64,000 nt of DNA from Cerrena zonata (Eukaryota > Basidiomycota > Agaricomycetes > Polyporales > Cerrenaceae), in contig JASBNA010000038.1 in NCBI GenBank assembly GCA_038087015.1, positions 391,885 through 455,884 on the forward strand, written 5' to 3'. This document shows, piece by piece, positions 44,647-56,258 of this stretch; position 1 is the first letter of the stretch; every line of letters starts with the position of its first letter. Below the pieces are notes generated by a model. That model was not told where the DNA came from, did no database searches, and was given only the letters and a program-made list of their open reading frames with translations. The translations under genes were made by a program, and so were the position numbers.

Positions 44647-47600
44647 TCAGATATAGAACATAGTTTCCTGCAAATCATGGTGCACTCCTCCAGGCCAAGA
44701 TGCAATCGCCTTATTGTAAACTTCCTCTCGCTCTCTGTCGGGATCTCTCTTCCCGCCAGAGGAGATAACAGACTGTGTGTCGCTACCGAGATTGAGGAAC
44801 TTCTGGAGGTAGTATCGAGCACGCTCACAGGCCAAATCTGCGTAGTATGCTGGCGGCACAAGGCTGACGCCTTTCGTCGCGCGTGCATACAGGTAAGAAG
44901 TGCGATGAGTCACCTCTTGGATAGTATCAGCATCGACACGATTCTCGTCGTAGACAATGTAGTAATGTGTAGATTTCACGTTTCCTTGGAGACCATTGTG
45001 AGCCTATACATTCTGACAGTCAGACAGTGATCATGATATGACAACGAGGCTTAGCACGGACCTGAAGATAAAAGTCGAATGCGTAAACGTCCGTGATACC
45101 CTTGTCGACAACGCAACCAGGAAGAGTGTTTCCATTGAGGCTAACATGGTCTTGACCTGTACCATAGTTGCGAGCGTGGTGACGTTTGCCGCAGATGACG
45201 ATAGTCAACTTAGGCCGATAACTACCACCTTGGAACTTCTTGAAAGCCTCCAAGATGCGAGGAAGCTCATGCCTTATAACAAGGTCATATTGACCCTGAT
45301 ACAAAGTTAAATATCTGACGTTAGAACTTGGAAGGGATCTTATGCACTGACCTCTGAAACACCGTCACGGTAGACGAGCATCCTTTCTGGCAGCCTCTTG
45401 TTGCGTCTTTCAAAGAGTACCAGCCGCCCCACCATCATATCGGTAAGTTCCTGAACCATCTGTAAGACACAGTTAGAGACTTCGGCACGACAATTAAATG
45501 ATTTTACTTACCTCTTCCGCATCCTTGTTGATATTCCTGTTCTTCTGGGGTCGTAAACTGGCAGGGAATTGTGTGAAGTCCTTGTCCACGCTGGCAACGA
45601 CTGCAGCGATGGACGGCGTACCCTTGATGCTTGTAGGGCTCGGATGAGTTACATCTAGAAGATAATTTAAAATCGTCACAAAAAATCAAGATAATACACT
45701 GCAAAGACTTACCAATACCGACCAGCATGGTTGGAACCTTACTGAGCCATGCCATCGACTGGGGATCCAACGTGTGGTTGATCCCTCCGAGTTTGGTGTT
45801 GACTTTCAATGCGACGTTAGAGAAGTACTGATCCTGTTTTGGTCCCTGTTTCCGAGCTTTGTCTAACAGCATGGTTACTGTCGCTATTCCGATATCCACA
45901 TCGCAAAGACGTTTGATACCAGGATAGATATGGGGGTCGATACGAGATAGAAGGACGAGGACAAACGATGGCTTGCGACGAGGGTTGAGTTTTCCTTTCA
46001 GTGTTTCCTTGATCATCTCCAAAGCTCGCATACGTCCTTGATCCTGATTACCCGGAGGTAAAAGTGGAGTTGTCATGATAAGAGGGCGCGTGTTGGGCAC
46101 TGTCATACCACTATCCCTGCACTTCTTTGCGAAAATGTCGATAAAAGCGAGTAGTTCGGGATCGTTTTCCCCAGAGAACTCTACAGGTCCATCTCGGTTT
46201 GGACGTACTCCTTGGGGAACGAGCAAAACAGCCCAATTGGTCATGTCGCCTCCGCGCTGGAATTTAACATTCATGATGTTCCACGAGGCGTCCTTGACAT
46301 TCGGTTTGCCTGATTTGTAAGCCACGCCTGGAGGGACGAGCAAACGGGCGGGGATTTCAGTCATTTTATCAGATACGGATATACCAAATCCCTGAAGAGG
46401 GCCTGCATTCGGGTTGAGACCGAGCTGGGGAAATCCTTGGTTGACGATGGACTCGGCGTTGTAGGCAGGTGGGTTACAAGCAACCCTGATCATGGCTGCT
46501 GTTGTTTCTCCGGAGAGCGTACCACGGAAAGCCTGGTTGGGTGGGATCTCGCAGATCTCTGCAGGCAGATAGCTGGGTTGCCTCCCCCTGGGAGCGATAT
46601 TGATAACAGGGATGTCATTAGCATGTACAAGGTTAATGTTGTACTCTGAAACAGTTTGGTTAGTACATTATATCATACATTGGGAAGCACCGTTGGACTT
46701 ACGGCTTCTGAAGTACTCTGCGACCGTAACCTCTTGAGTGCCGTTCAATTTAAATTTGGTCCGACTGGCTGGGGTTCTGGCTATGGCGGTTATGGTTCGT
46801 TTCCTAGGGTAACCAAGATGGCGCGTGATGACCTTCAACCCTTCCGCAAACTCGGTAGGCATACCCCCAGATGTTCTTTCTTGGAAAGCCAGCATAGCAT
46901 CAGCAAGATTTCCAGGCAGGTAGAAGGCCGACATACAAACATTGATGTTGACCATCAATTGTTTGTACATTGGTCGTACCGATACAAAAAAGCCTTGTCT
47001 AGCTTCGAGTCCAAGTGTAAGGGGAAATACTTGGTTAGACGTCGGTATGAAAAATTTGTTCTTGCCAACCCTAACGCCGACGCGAGAAGCATGTTGTTGG
47101 ACAACGCGATTCAGAGAGGTTATGACGGGGAGCGTCTCGTTATTACGATACTGAGGGTCACCGGACTGGTACCTTTTATTATAGATGAGACTCAAACACA
47201 TCAAAACGTCGTGTGAAAGGAAAACCTACTGTGTGAGCTCATCAGTTCTCAGATGTTTGGTAAACGTGATTTCGACCGTGTAGATAGGAGTGTCAGGGCG
47301 ATGGGTTGTTTCTCCTTCGAAACACCATGGCACTGGAATCGCGAGCGGTTGAGGAAGGAGTCTCGCGGAAGTGAGTAGTTTGCTCTTGTCATGAGCAATG
47401 TATGACAGATGGGGTTGGAATTCGGGGGTTTGTTCGAGAAGGGCAAGAATGCGAGCGGTTTCTTCGAGCTTCAACTTGTTGTCACCTTTCCGCCCACCCT
47501 TCTTACCGCCTCTAGGTTGAGTCTTCAATTCGGGAGGTTCAGGGAAAGGGAGCTTGTCGGGGGTTATAGAGATACTGTACTCGTAAAGGACGAGGTCCTT

Positions 47601-48074
47601 TGGCATTGTTACAGGAAAGAAGTTGGCCCGGAGAACGATAGCCTTTCCTTTCGTACCCCAGCCCGGCCTCAGGGGTTTCTCCGGTTGATAACCCTCGCGT
47701 TTGAAGGACTCAATGAGAGCGTCAGAAGTGCTCAACCTGTCATCTACCCGTGCAGGAACGTTTGCCATGAAGATCCTGGAAGGATCACCAGCATGGCTAG
47801 GCCCACCGCCTCTTCCTCCTCCTCTACCACGGAAGCCGTCACCTCCTCCTCGACCTCCTCTAGGCCCACCTCTGAACTGAGGGGGCCCGCCTCTATAGCT
47901 ATCACCACCAGGGGTAAAGCTCTGACCGCGTCCACGGTTAAAGCCACCCCTGGTAGAGCTGGCTGAGCTGCCAGACGGTGCGGGGCTTGGGACGTCTCGG
48001 ACCCCACCACCAGCGCCAGGAGGGCCTTGACCACGCCCTCGACCACGACCACGACCTCTCTGTTGTTGACTCAT
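44647..48074 (-). CDS. AGO: Argonaute (RNAi effector)
   Basis: Binds small RNAs and cuts or silences matching transcripts. Starts MSQQQRGRGRGRGRGQ at 48074; residues 1 to about 105 are an RGG-rich, probably disordered tail. The N domain and linker follow (SLPFPEPPEL region), then the PAZ region, linker 2 (AFRGTLSGETTAAMIRVACN), MID (MTNWAVLLVPQG, CRDSGM, then LVLLSRIDPHIYPGIK) and PIWI. Exons join in phase throughout, including DELTQ-YQSGDPQYRNNETLP. Catalytic Asp residues are seen in TMLVGIDVTHPSP and VYRDGVSEGQY. The fourth position, in PPAYYADLACERARYY, is Asp rather than the His of human AGO2, giving a DEDD-type tetrad as in yeast (Kluyveromyces polysporus) Argonaute; slicing is therefore plausible. 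It ends DLQETMFYI, with the usual short hydrophobic C-terminus. Confidence 0.96.
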
Positions 48075-48618
48075 AGCAGTAAGAAATGGGAAATATTGAG
48101 AAAGATCACTTTGTTGTTCGATGTGAGTGTAATGGGGAATATACGTCTTGGGGACAAGATGTGTTTGCCGGGTGTGCGTGTTATGGGTGCTTATAACCTG
48201 TGCACTAGACGCACACTCGGCACGTCTAGGTGCCACTAGTATTTCCGAGTGCACCCCATCAGAGCATGTTTGATTGTTCACGGCCCCGCGTAGCCATTGT
48301 CGGGAGAACTGGTACAGCCCCCGTCTGTGCATGGCAAATACATGGAGCAAACATGGAAGCCCACCATAGACTCAAATGGAATCTCGTAGAACCGACCGAG
48401 TCATCATGAATTCAATACGACCTGGAGATCATCCCAAAATAGTGCTCAAGTTCCCATGTCATTCAACAATAAAAGGATGTAAAATACGGCTACAATCCCA
48501 GAGTTACTCAGCAACTCTTGGTAAAAATACATTATCGGGCTAGCCGATAGGGTGCACGCAGTGCTTGGTCATGTCTACTGAAAACTCCTGGTCGAGTTCA
48601 GTGCAAATCGGATGTGTC
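48075..48618. other. Intergenic, promoter region of Argonaute
   Basis: 544 bases between Argonaute (start 48074) and the 3' end of the secreted repeat protein. No gene or repeat is recognised. Confidence 0.5.
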
Positions 48619-49379
48619 TTAATCCAACATGTTCAGGCGACGCTTGGCGGCGCACTGAGGACCCTCAGAGGAGCGATGCTGGATGCCTAGAAAATCAGGA
48701 AATCATTAGATATACGAGCTAAGTGTACATAAAGTAAAGCTCACTGTACTTGCGAGAAAGGGTAGGGTTCTCAACAGCCTTCTTGGTAACAGTGGGAACG
48801 CTGAAATCCCGAGGGTGAGCCTTGATGATCTTGACTTCACGGGCTTCGACTGGTTCCTCGCGTTTCTCAAGAAGCTCCTCCTGAGCGCGACGGAAATCGC
48901 GAGTATGTTCTCTAGCATAGAGAACAGGCTCAATGATAGCACGGGCAATTTCCGCTACTTCACGAGCTTCCTCCATTCGGCGAGCCTCCTGGATAGCACG
49001 GAAATCGCGAGGATGGGCCCTGAGGTAAATAACAGGCTCCGGCTCTCTCGTGACAAGAACCTCATCTGCGATGAAGTTCCTCCGAGCGACATCCTCACGG
49101 GAGAAGCTAATACTGCTTGGTCGGGGTTCGACGATCTCTGGGACAATGCGACGGAAGTCTCGGGAGTGCATACGGCCGAGAAGAGCAATGTCATCAGCAG
49201 CCTGAGCAGCGGCACTGTAAATGACATTTTAGCGTTTTCGTAGCGAAGAGAGAATGGTGATGAACTCACGCGCGGGTGATGATATCAAGCTTCGCAGAAG
49301 CAAAGGAAGGGAGGGGGATAGCCACGACGGGCGAGGCGATGAGGGACAAGACAACAGCGATAGCGGCGAATGCGTGCAT
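48619..49379 (-). CDS. Secreted protein with four H-x-R-D-F repeats
   Basis: Exons 49379-49270, 49214-48745 and 48686-48619 encode about 215 residues, in phase. Residues 1-20 are a clear signal peptide (MHAFAAIAVVLSLIASPVVA). The rest has four copies of a short block at about residues 51, 102, 138 and 168: MHSRDFRR, AHPRDFRA, EHTRDFRR and AHPRDFSV. The second and third share a longer context, EPVIYLRA and EPVLYARE. Linkers are rich in Glu/Arg/Ala and contain dibasic pairs (RR, KR, KK), including REDVARRNF and LLEKREEP, which kexin could cut. One Cys only, in GPQCAAKRR near the C-terminus. I know no named family. The layout recalls kexin-processed repeat precursors, but the spacing of dibasic sites is not regular, so this is tentative. 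Confidence 0.8.
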
Positions 49380-50251
49380 TATGTTCGTGGTCGTTTGGTG
49401 AGTAAGGGTTGTAGTCGTTTAAAGAATGAAAAAGTAGAGAACGTAGAAAGTAATCGAAACTAAACAAAAAAGAGAGCAAAGAAGAGGGCTATTGAATAAT
49501 CCATAGTCAGTACTGCACTCAGAGCATGAATATTCGAACGACAATACTCACCGACCAGTCCCTGAAAAAGAATGAACGAAATGGGAGAGCTGGAGGAAAG
49601 TCGGAAACCGTGAGCTGGCATATATTATATACCAAGGCTATACATCATAATCCCGATCATTAAAGTCTCAGCATTCCGGTACCTCGGCAACTGGGCCACT
49701 GGATGATGAAACGTTTATTGAGAACACTGGGTAGCGACCTGATTTGATGCCCATCATCATCTAGTCAGGCCAAGCAATACGCCTTAGATAGCGTCTACTG
49801 TGGGTTCCCTAGGTTTGATCAAAACTTTGTGATCAAGGGTGTTCACAATGATAGATAGTCTGAGTGGTTGTCATGAATATGGAACGCAAGTAAGCAACGC
49901 ATGGTGGAATGTTAGTGTTTGTCCGCACGTATGACCAGCAAAGTACGGGAGCCTGGAGACATAGCTTGGGAAGAGTTTGAATGTCGACAATGTAGTTTAC
50001 TCTGAGTTATGTAGACTGGTCAATAGACGTCAGATAGATGAAACTCGCTTAATACTAGTTCGTGAGGAGCTGTGATGTATGGTTTTGTGAACTCCGTTCC
50101 AATAGACGGCGAGACATCGAGACTTTCGAGGCGGTCCACCGGTTTGTAAATGGGGATACCCTAAATTATAATATCATGGTTGGGCGACAACATGAGACAA
50201 GCAAAAAACTACAGTGCAAAATATAGAACACCACAGGATCTTCGTGATCAT
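49380..50251. other. Intergenic, promoter of the secreted repeat protein
   Basis: 0.87 kb between the secreted repeat gene start and the STE24 3' end. A TATATTATATACC stretch near 49620-49632, about 240 bases upstream of the start codon, could be the TATA region on the minus strand. Nothing else recognised. Confidence 0.4.
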
Positions 50252-52051
50252 TTATAATTCCTTCTTGGACGCGGTGGATTTATATTCCTCGAGGGCTTTC
50301 AGCCTCTCGGTGAGGGTAGGGTGAGAGTGATGATAAGCGGAGTATCTGTAACATCACCAACAAAAAGATAAGTTTGCATAGCTAAGCAAGGGAACTCGTT
50401 AACGTACAGCCAGTCGACCCAGACCGTTGATAGGTTCTTGACATGGATGGCGATTAACGCCTTACCAAGTCGGTCGCTCAAGTCCTTCGCGTCTTCCGTT
50501 TTGATTTTATCTTGCAATTCGCAAGCGAACCTATCCGCCTCGTATTCAAATTTACGACTGACGGCGTTCATTCCAATACCGACAACGGCCTCGAGCGGTG
50601 TCAAGATCATCTATCATGTAAGGGCTTGTTAGTAAGATAGAAACCATCGAGGAGAATCGTGACGAACCTGGAAGAGAAGGAAGGCAAGAATAGTTGGTGG
50701 CTGGGCAGCAACTTCTTTGGAGAAGTCGAAAGCACGCAGGAACAGGGGAGCATGCATAAATGCAGGGAAGAGAGCCAAGATAGTGAAGATGTGGAATTGG
50801 GAGACAACGAGCATCTTTGAGGGATGCATGTAGTACCAATGTCCGAGTTCATGGGCTAGAATATGTAGGGTTAATATTCGGATAGAAAAATAAGCACGAG
50901 CAAACATACCCAAGATAGCTTCAACTTCGCCAGCATTGCTCTGCTTGATGAGAGTATCGAAGATCACAATATGTTTGCTCTGAGAATAGGTATCAATAAG
51001 GGCAGACAATCGAAGGAGAAACAATGCTACTTACCCATGGCAGTCCGAAGAAATAAGCATTACTGTGAGAGCTTCGTTTGGAGCCATCAATCTCATACAA
51101 ATGCTTCAATGGGAACTGCAATTCCTTGGCAAGAGATTCAATTCGACTCTTCAACTCGCCTTCCGGAAGGGGGGAGAGCTTGTTGAACAAGGGCTGAATG
51201 ACTGTAGGGTAGAGGAACACCATTGTCATTTGGAAGGTGATCCTGTGGCGCATTCGTGTGTAAGTACTATTGGAAGATAGGTGACTCGAAGGGAACTTAC
51301 AAGAATGCCATTAACCAAGGGACGAAGCGATCACCTGCCCATTTGAAGACATAAAGGAAACCACCAAGGAAGGGGGTACCAATAGCGAAGCCAATAGCCC
51401 AGCCCTTGATGAGATCGGTAAAGAAGAGTAGGGGGGTCGTCTTGTTGAACCCGTGTTTCTCTTCTAGAACGAAGGTTTGATACAGCGAGACAGGAAGTGT
51501 TGGTAACGAAGAGATCAAGAACAGCACTACGACGAACGCGATAGATTGTGTGATCTAAATTAGGTTAGGCGTATTCGGTTTTAAGTGGGTAAAACATGTA
51601 AAACATACCTCGTATTCCGAAGTGTATCCAAATTTGGTGATAATGTTGCCCGCGACATTCCATGACCAGGCATAGAAACCGAAGTGAAGTATGAGGGAGT
51701 CTACAGCTTGCTTGTATAGACCAGAGATCAAGGCGAATTTTGCCTTGTCTTTGCCATATTGCTGAGATTTTTGGAACGCCTCCTGGTCAAAGTGTGCGGA
51801 AAGTACTTGCGGAGGTGCAGGCTTCGAGTATAGCGGATACTGACGAACACTATAGAAAGCTCAGTGATTAGCACCGGAGTTGACTGCCTCCTCTTGGCAG
51901 AGCGGGAGTGAGATACGCACACCAAATACGACTCAAATAGGCAGACACTCCATGAGAACACTTGAACGTAGAATTTCCAGTCGATAGGGTCTGTTGCAAC
52001 AAATGCTAGCTGTCGCTGCACCACGGCAAGTTGGTTGTGCAGAATATCCAT
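50252..52051 (-). CDS. STE24: CAAX prenyl protease STE24 (ZMPSTE24)
   Basis: Integral ER/inner nuclear membrane zinc metalloprotease of family M48. It trims C-terminal CaaX tripeptides and makes an N-terminal cut in fungal a-factor-type pheromones. Starts MDILHNQLAVVQRQLAF at 52051 and runs through about eight exons to STASKKEL, stop at 50252. Several membrane helices are seen (FYVQVFSWSVCLFESYLV, SIAFVVVLFLISSLPTLPVS, LIKGWAIGFAIGTPFLGGFL, MTMVFLYPTVIQPLFNKL). The zinc motif HELGH follows EVEAILA, and the third ligand lies in KFEYEADRFACELQ. The C-terminal KKEL may act as an ER retrieval signal, of the cytosolic dilysine or HDEL-like type. An in-frame ATG at 52108 exists, but the family starts near the chosen one. 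It lies divergent to the unknown gene at 52333. Confidence 0.95.
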
Positions 52052-52332
52052 GACGTCTTCTCTCCTATTTTTGGTTGGATATAAGATTCGGTGCAAAGAG
52101 TATTCCAAGCTTGATTTAACTTACTTGGTACCCCTGGGCAAGTTGTTCGGGGATGCTGGTTGAGAGGAAGTAAAAGGCCAGTGTATACACGGGTCCTCAG
52201 GCAGTGAATTTGATTATGAACTGTAGACGTGTCCGCGGGCTTTAGGCGTTCTGGATAAGATTAGATAGACGCACATATTCTCGACGTTGAACGCCTTATC
52301 GTCCTCCTTTACTCTTGTCTATCGCATTTTCT
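52052..52332. promoter_or_regulatory. Divergent promoter of STE24 and the adjacent coiled-coil gene
   Basis: 281 bases between divergent start codons hold both promoters and 5' UTRs. No TATA box is plain. Confidence 0.5.
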
Positions 52333-53523
52333 ATGTCTACTCAAAAGAAACGAAAACACACGACATCACGCGTCGAACGGGACTATGGAGAAAGATATAA
52401 TGACTCTAAAGACACCTCGCATTTATATATTCAAGCTTATGAAGCCAACGTTGTCAAGGGATCTCAAGCCGAAGCTTTTGCCAAATCCCTAGAATTCAGC
52501 GATGCCTCCGAATCCAATACTAGTTTGATTCAGTGGAAACCAGAACCTTCCTACGACTCTCATGCGAGCCCTAAAACCGTATGGGTAGACAGGTATGCAT
52601 GACTCCTGAGTATCTAATGACAAGTTACGCCACCAAACAATTACTTGAGCTTTCTGTTTATAATTCAATTCGCCGTTCGTAGTAATGTTCGAATATTTAT
52701 ATTTCTTCTCTATATTCGGTAATCTTCATCTAACTTTTCGAACAGATACGATGCCCGTCTACTCCTCCAGAATCTCCCCTCTCTAGATGTTTCGGAACCA
52801 AACAATGCGAGGTTGTCACCAACAGGATGGTCTGACCTCCCTTCGGATGCGGAAGATACATTCTTCTTCTCTCCCGAAGAGGCAGAAGATTATCATCGCG
52901 AGAAACGTCGTCGTGTCATTGAGAAATCTCGTGAAGATCGCCTGAAGGCACTTCGTGATGAACGTGAAGAGGATCCTCCAGAAGATGCATGGGGCGGGAG
53001 TGATGAAGAGGTGAGAATTTCCAGAACATATATCTGGTTAATATTCTCACTCACTCGGTACCAGCCTGACGATTCTCAGAAGGAGTTGATGAATCGAACA
53101 GCTACTCATATCGTTTCATCACCTAACCCCGCCCAGCTGGAAATGCGTATTCTAGCTAATCATGGTGCAGATAATCGATTTGCGTTCTTGCGCGGTCGAT
53201 GGTCTCGCGCGTGGAATACAACCAAGGCCAAAGCCCGCTTCAGTCTCAACAAGGAAAAACCACAACCTCAACAGTCCAATATGAATGGTGCTTTAGGTGG
53301 TCTATCAGGTTATGGAGCAAGTGATGACGACTCGGATAGCGAAGCAGAGGAGAATACAGATCCTATTCCTACACCGGTAGTGAATAATGCGTCCGAAGCT
53401 GGACACAGCAAAACAGTCGACGAAGAGGAAGCTATAAAAGAGGCCAGGCGAGCTAAAGCGAGGGAGTGGGCGCAAAAAAGACGTGCCTTGAAGGAACGAA
53501 CTGAGACTGCTAATACCCCATAA
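52333..53523 (+). CDS. Unrecognised charged, coiled-coil protein
   Basis: Exons 52333-52592, 52746-53010 and 53065-53523 give 327 residues, all in phase. The family is not recognised. It starts MSTQKKRKHTTSRVERDYGE, a basic stretch suited to nuclear import. The middle has a Ser/Asp/Glu-rich block (SDLPSDAEDTFFFSPEEAED) leading into a Lys/Arg/Glu helix (DYHREKRRRVIEKSREDRLK). A conserved-looking core follows, NPAQLEMRILANHGADNRFA then FLRGRWSRAWNTTKAKAR. The end is an acidic tract and a basic helix (EEAIKEARRAKAREWAQKRR). The core plus charge pattern suggests a nuclear RNA- or chromatin-related factor; that is inference from composition. Confidence 0.75.
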
Positions 53524-54104
53524 TTTTATATGTCTCAACCCATCTTGATTTTATCTAGGAATACATTCGCTTATGTCTACGCGTTCTTGCTTTGATCCTG
53601 AAGAATCTTCTAACCTGATCGTACAAATCATATTCTGGTCAGCATGTTGACACCTACGTCGTACACTTGGTGAGCACTTATTTCATCTTCAGTCATTTAC
53701 TCTTATGGTTTATGTGTCACACAGTGTATAGACAATACATTCACGTTTATCCCATATTCATCGGGTCGCCGCCGAGTCGGCATTTCTGAGTAAGATCGAA
53801 TGATGGGCGCTGGGAGTAATCCACATTCTGCTCCTCATGAAGTGCCTGTACAGCTACAAGGTAACGTCAGGGTAATGTTTCCTCAGTCTCAGGTTCTGTG
53901 ATGATACGTCAAGACCCTTAGGCGCTATCGCGTACTCACCGCAATAGATGCTCTATTGGGCTACGTTCGGCTCGGACAAGAGTTTGTCTACGAGGCAAGC
54001 CGGCAACCTCGAAGTCGAGGATGTTTAAATAGAGGATATACCAGCTCGTTGTAACCTCAAAACACTCATCGACTTCTTTCCAGCACATATCATAAACATC
54101 TACA
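53524..54104. other. Intergenic, promoter of the short-chain dehydrogenase
   Basis: 581 bases between two plus-strand genes. It contains the 3' end of the coiled-coil gene mRNA and the dehydrogenase promoter. Nothing else recognised. Confidence 0.5.
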
Positions 54105-55128
54105 ATGTCTCCTCGAGTTTGGCTCAGTACGTCCGAGCTACAGTTTACACAATTATTTCTTTACCCTACTGATTCAATTTCTCTAGTCACTGGTACCTCC
54201 ACCGGTCTCGGACGAAACATGGCCGAGCTCGCACTGAAGAAAGGCGACATTGTCGTTGCCACCGCCAGGAAGCCTGAAGTCTTGGACGACCTCAAGGCTA
54301 AATATCCCGCGACCCAGCTCATCACTGTCAAACTCGATGTCGACAAGGCGCAAGAGATCACAGAGGCATTTCGTTAAAGCCAAGGCAGCATTCGGACGCA
54401 TCGACGTCGTCTTCAATAACGCAGGGTGGTCCATGATGGGAGATACCGAGGGCGTTCCTGAAGATGTGGCCCGTAAACTCTTCGAGACCAACTTTTGGGG
54501 TGCTTCTAATGTCAGCAGAGAAGCGGTGAGATTTTTTAGGGAGGAGAACAAGCCCTCTGGCGGTTTACTTCTTAACAACTCGTCTTTGATGGGAATCACA
54601 GCTATCCCTGGAATGGGATATTACTCTGCTACCAAGCAAGGTATGCTCACGACTGTAAAAATTCGAGAAAAAAGGTCTGACCTAGATATTGTTTCATCAG
54701 CACTGGAAGGTATCACACAAGCTCTCGCACTAGAATTAGACCCGAGCTGGAACATCAAGGTGACCTATCCCGCCTTTGAAATCCATCGTTGTACTGAATT
54801 AATCTCTTAGGTCTCTATTGTCGAGCCTGGAGCTTTCGCCACTGAAGGGCCCAAGAAATTGGGTACTGGATATGCTCATCCGGCCTATACTGCGCCAACT
54901 CTCCCGAGTGTCGCTATGCGTGCCTACCTCCAAACCGGCGCGAGTATCGGTGCTGATCCTGTGAAGGCTGTTCAACGCATCTACGACTTCTCCTTACTGG
55001 ACAACCCTCCTTTCCGCTTCCCACTTGGAAAGGATGCAGTGGGTGCGATAAAGGCAGAGTTACAGCGTATCGAGCGGGATGTGGCCAAGTACGAGAGTTG
55101 GTCTGAAGGATTAGAATTCGATGTCTAG
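54105..55128 (+). CDS. Short-chain dehydrogenase/reductase, with a 1-base insertion
   Basis: Classical SDR, NAD(P)-dependent, about 280 residues if repaired. Exon 1 is just MSPRVWL plus one base; exon 2 starts ITGTSTGLGRNMAELALKKG, carrying the TGxxxGxG cofactor motif. Further motifs are NNAG (VFNNAGWSMM), the catalytic Ser in LLLNNSSLMG, and YxxxK in YYSATKQ, then the PG-containing VEPGAF after the third intron. Termination is after SEGLEFDV. At 54369-54371 the coding strand reads GCA-TTT-CGT-TAA, whereas continuation of the helix (AFVKAKAAFG) needs one T fewer; the extra base creates a stop in the middle of the fold. All motifs on both sides are intact, so a homopolymer sequence error is likely. 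Substrate unknown. Confidence 0.88.
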
Positions 55129-56015
55129 ATATTTGGTCGGGATAAACGTCGCCAAAAGGAGTCGAGGGATACTGGTCGATATGTATCGGAAATATTTTGG
55201 CTTCTGTAATGACCTAACAATAGATAGACTACATTTAGTCATAAATGACATTCAGGACGTTATTGACTTCCTTACCAATGCAACATTTGCCTTCTTGCAT
55301 AACCTCATCATAGAGTCCCCAAAAAGTTCAAGGCCACCTCTTCGCGAGAAAGCCATTGCATTATTCAATGCCATGACCGAAGCCTGCTCTGCGGAGACGT
55401 TGAATACTATCACCATCACCGGCGATGTTCGGCGACCTTACAACTCGAATATACCGATTGGAGATGCGAGAGAGGAGTATATCATCCAGCCTTCTGCACT
55501 TACACCTCTCTTCAAATTCACGAATGTGCGACAATTATGGCTGCAAGATATATGGTGCTGGGATTTGGATGATACATTCGTGTTACAAGCTTGCAGGGCG
55601 TGGCCGAAGCTATCTGCATTCGTTTTGGGTCCTAGCCATCATTGGCCCGAGTCCAACCTTCGTATCACAATAGGCGTCTTAGAATCGTTTGTGCATCTGC
55701 TGCCTGACCTCGAAATCTTTGGTGCAACGCTCGATACCAATAGCCCCCCCCCCCAAGCGACTACAAACTCCCCGTGGTACCATACACGCCAAATTGAACA
55801 CATTGTTGCTATCCAATTCTGTGCTTGGCAAATCAGAAGGCGAAGTCGCCGTCTTCTTGAACGTTGGTGCCCAGTCGTTCAGTGGTGGTTATCCGGATAT
55901 GGACGATATGCTACTGTGTCGAATGCCGGATTTGATACGCACTATTATTGAAGTAAGTGAAGAGGAAGAAAGGTGGCTTAAAGGTGAAGACATTTCTGTT
56001 CGTGTAGTGAAATAA
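55121..56015 (+). pseudogene. 5'-truncated LRR/F-box-like gene with a frameshift in a C tract
   Basis: The translated stretch LTPLFKFTNVRQLWLQDIWC, CRAWPKLSAFVLGP and LLPDLEIFGATLD is typical of the C-terminal leucine-rich repeats of agaricomycete F-box proteins. The F-box and first repeats are missing: the frame opens only at 55121, overlapping the last codons of the dehydrogenase on the same strand by 8 bases. At 55744-55754 a run of 11 C shifts the frame; with one C fewer the protein would continue KRLQTPRGTIHAKLNTLLLS and end at 56013-56015 (ISVRVVK). The C-run error may be technical, but the missing 5' part is not, since the dehydrogenase occupies that place. I take it as a truncated relic. 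Confidence 0.65.
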
Positions 56016-56258
56016 TGTATCTGAGCTCAATTTAATCCAGTTCAAGGAGCAGCAGTGTCTTAATGGGGGAATAGTATGACAACCAATGTTGTAGCGTTCT
56101 TTACCTGCTGCAGCATATTCAAGATGATCAAGTATTCAAGTAACAATTACGATAAATATAACGTATTTGCTGTGACGTGTATGTCATTCTATTACATTTT
56201 GCTCTATCTCTACTAGTATTTCGAGATATAGTAAAATCTCAGGAGTATTACTGAAAGC

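Noticed and set aside
46656..47216. Plus-strand open frame of 186 codons within the Argonaute gene
   Set aside because: It is antisense to conserved Argonaute exons and has no motif or splice support; it is a shadow of the real gene.
47409..47966. Plus-strand open frame of 185 codons opposite the Argonaute RGG region
   Set aside because: It arises from the GC-rich RGG codons read backwards and has a biased composition.
48815..49243. Plus-strand open frame of 142 codons across the secreted repeat gene
   Set aside because: Antisense to a well-supported exon with a signal peptide and in-phase introns; no own features.
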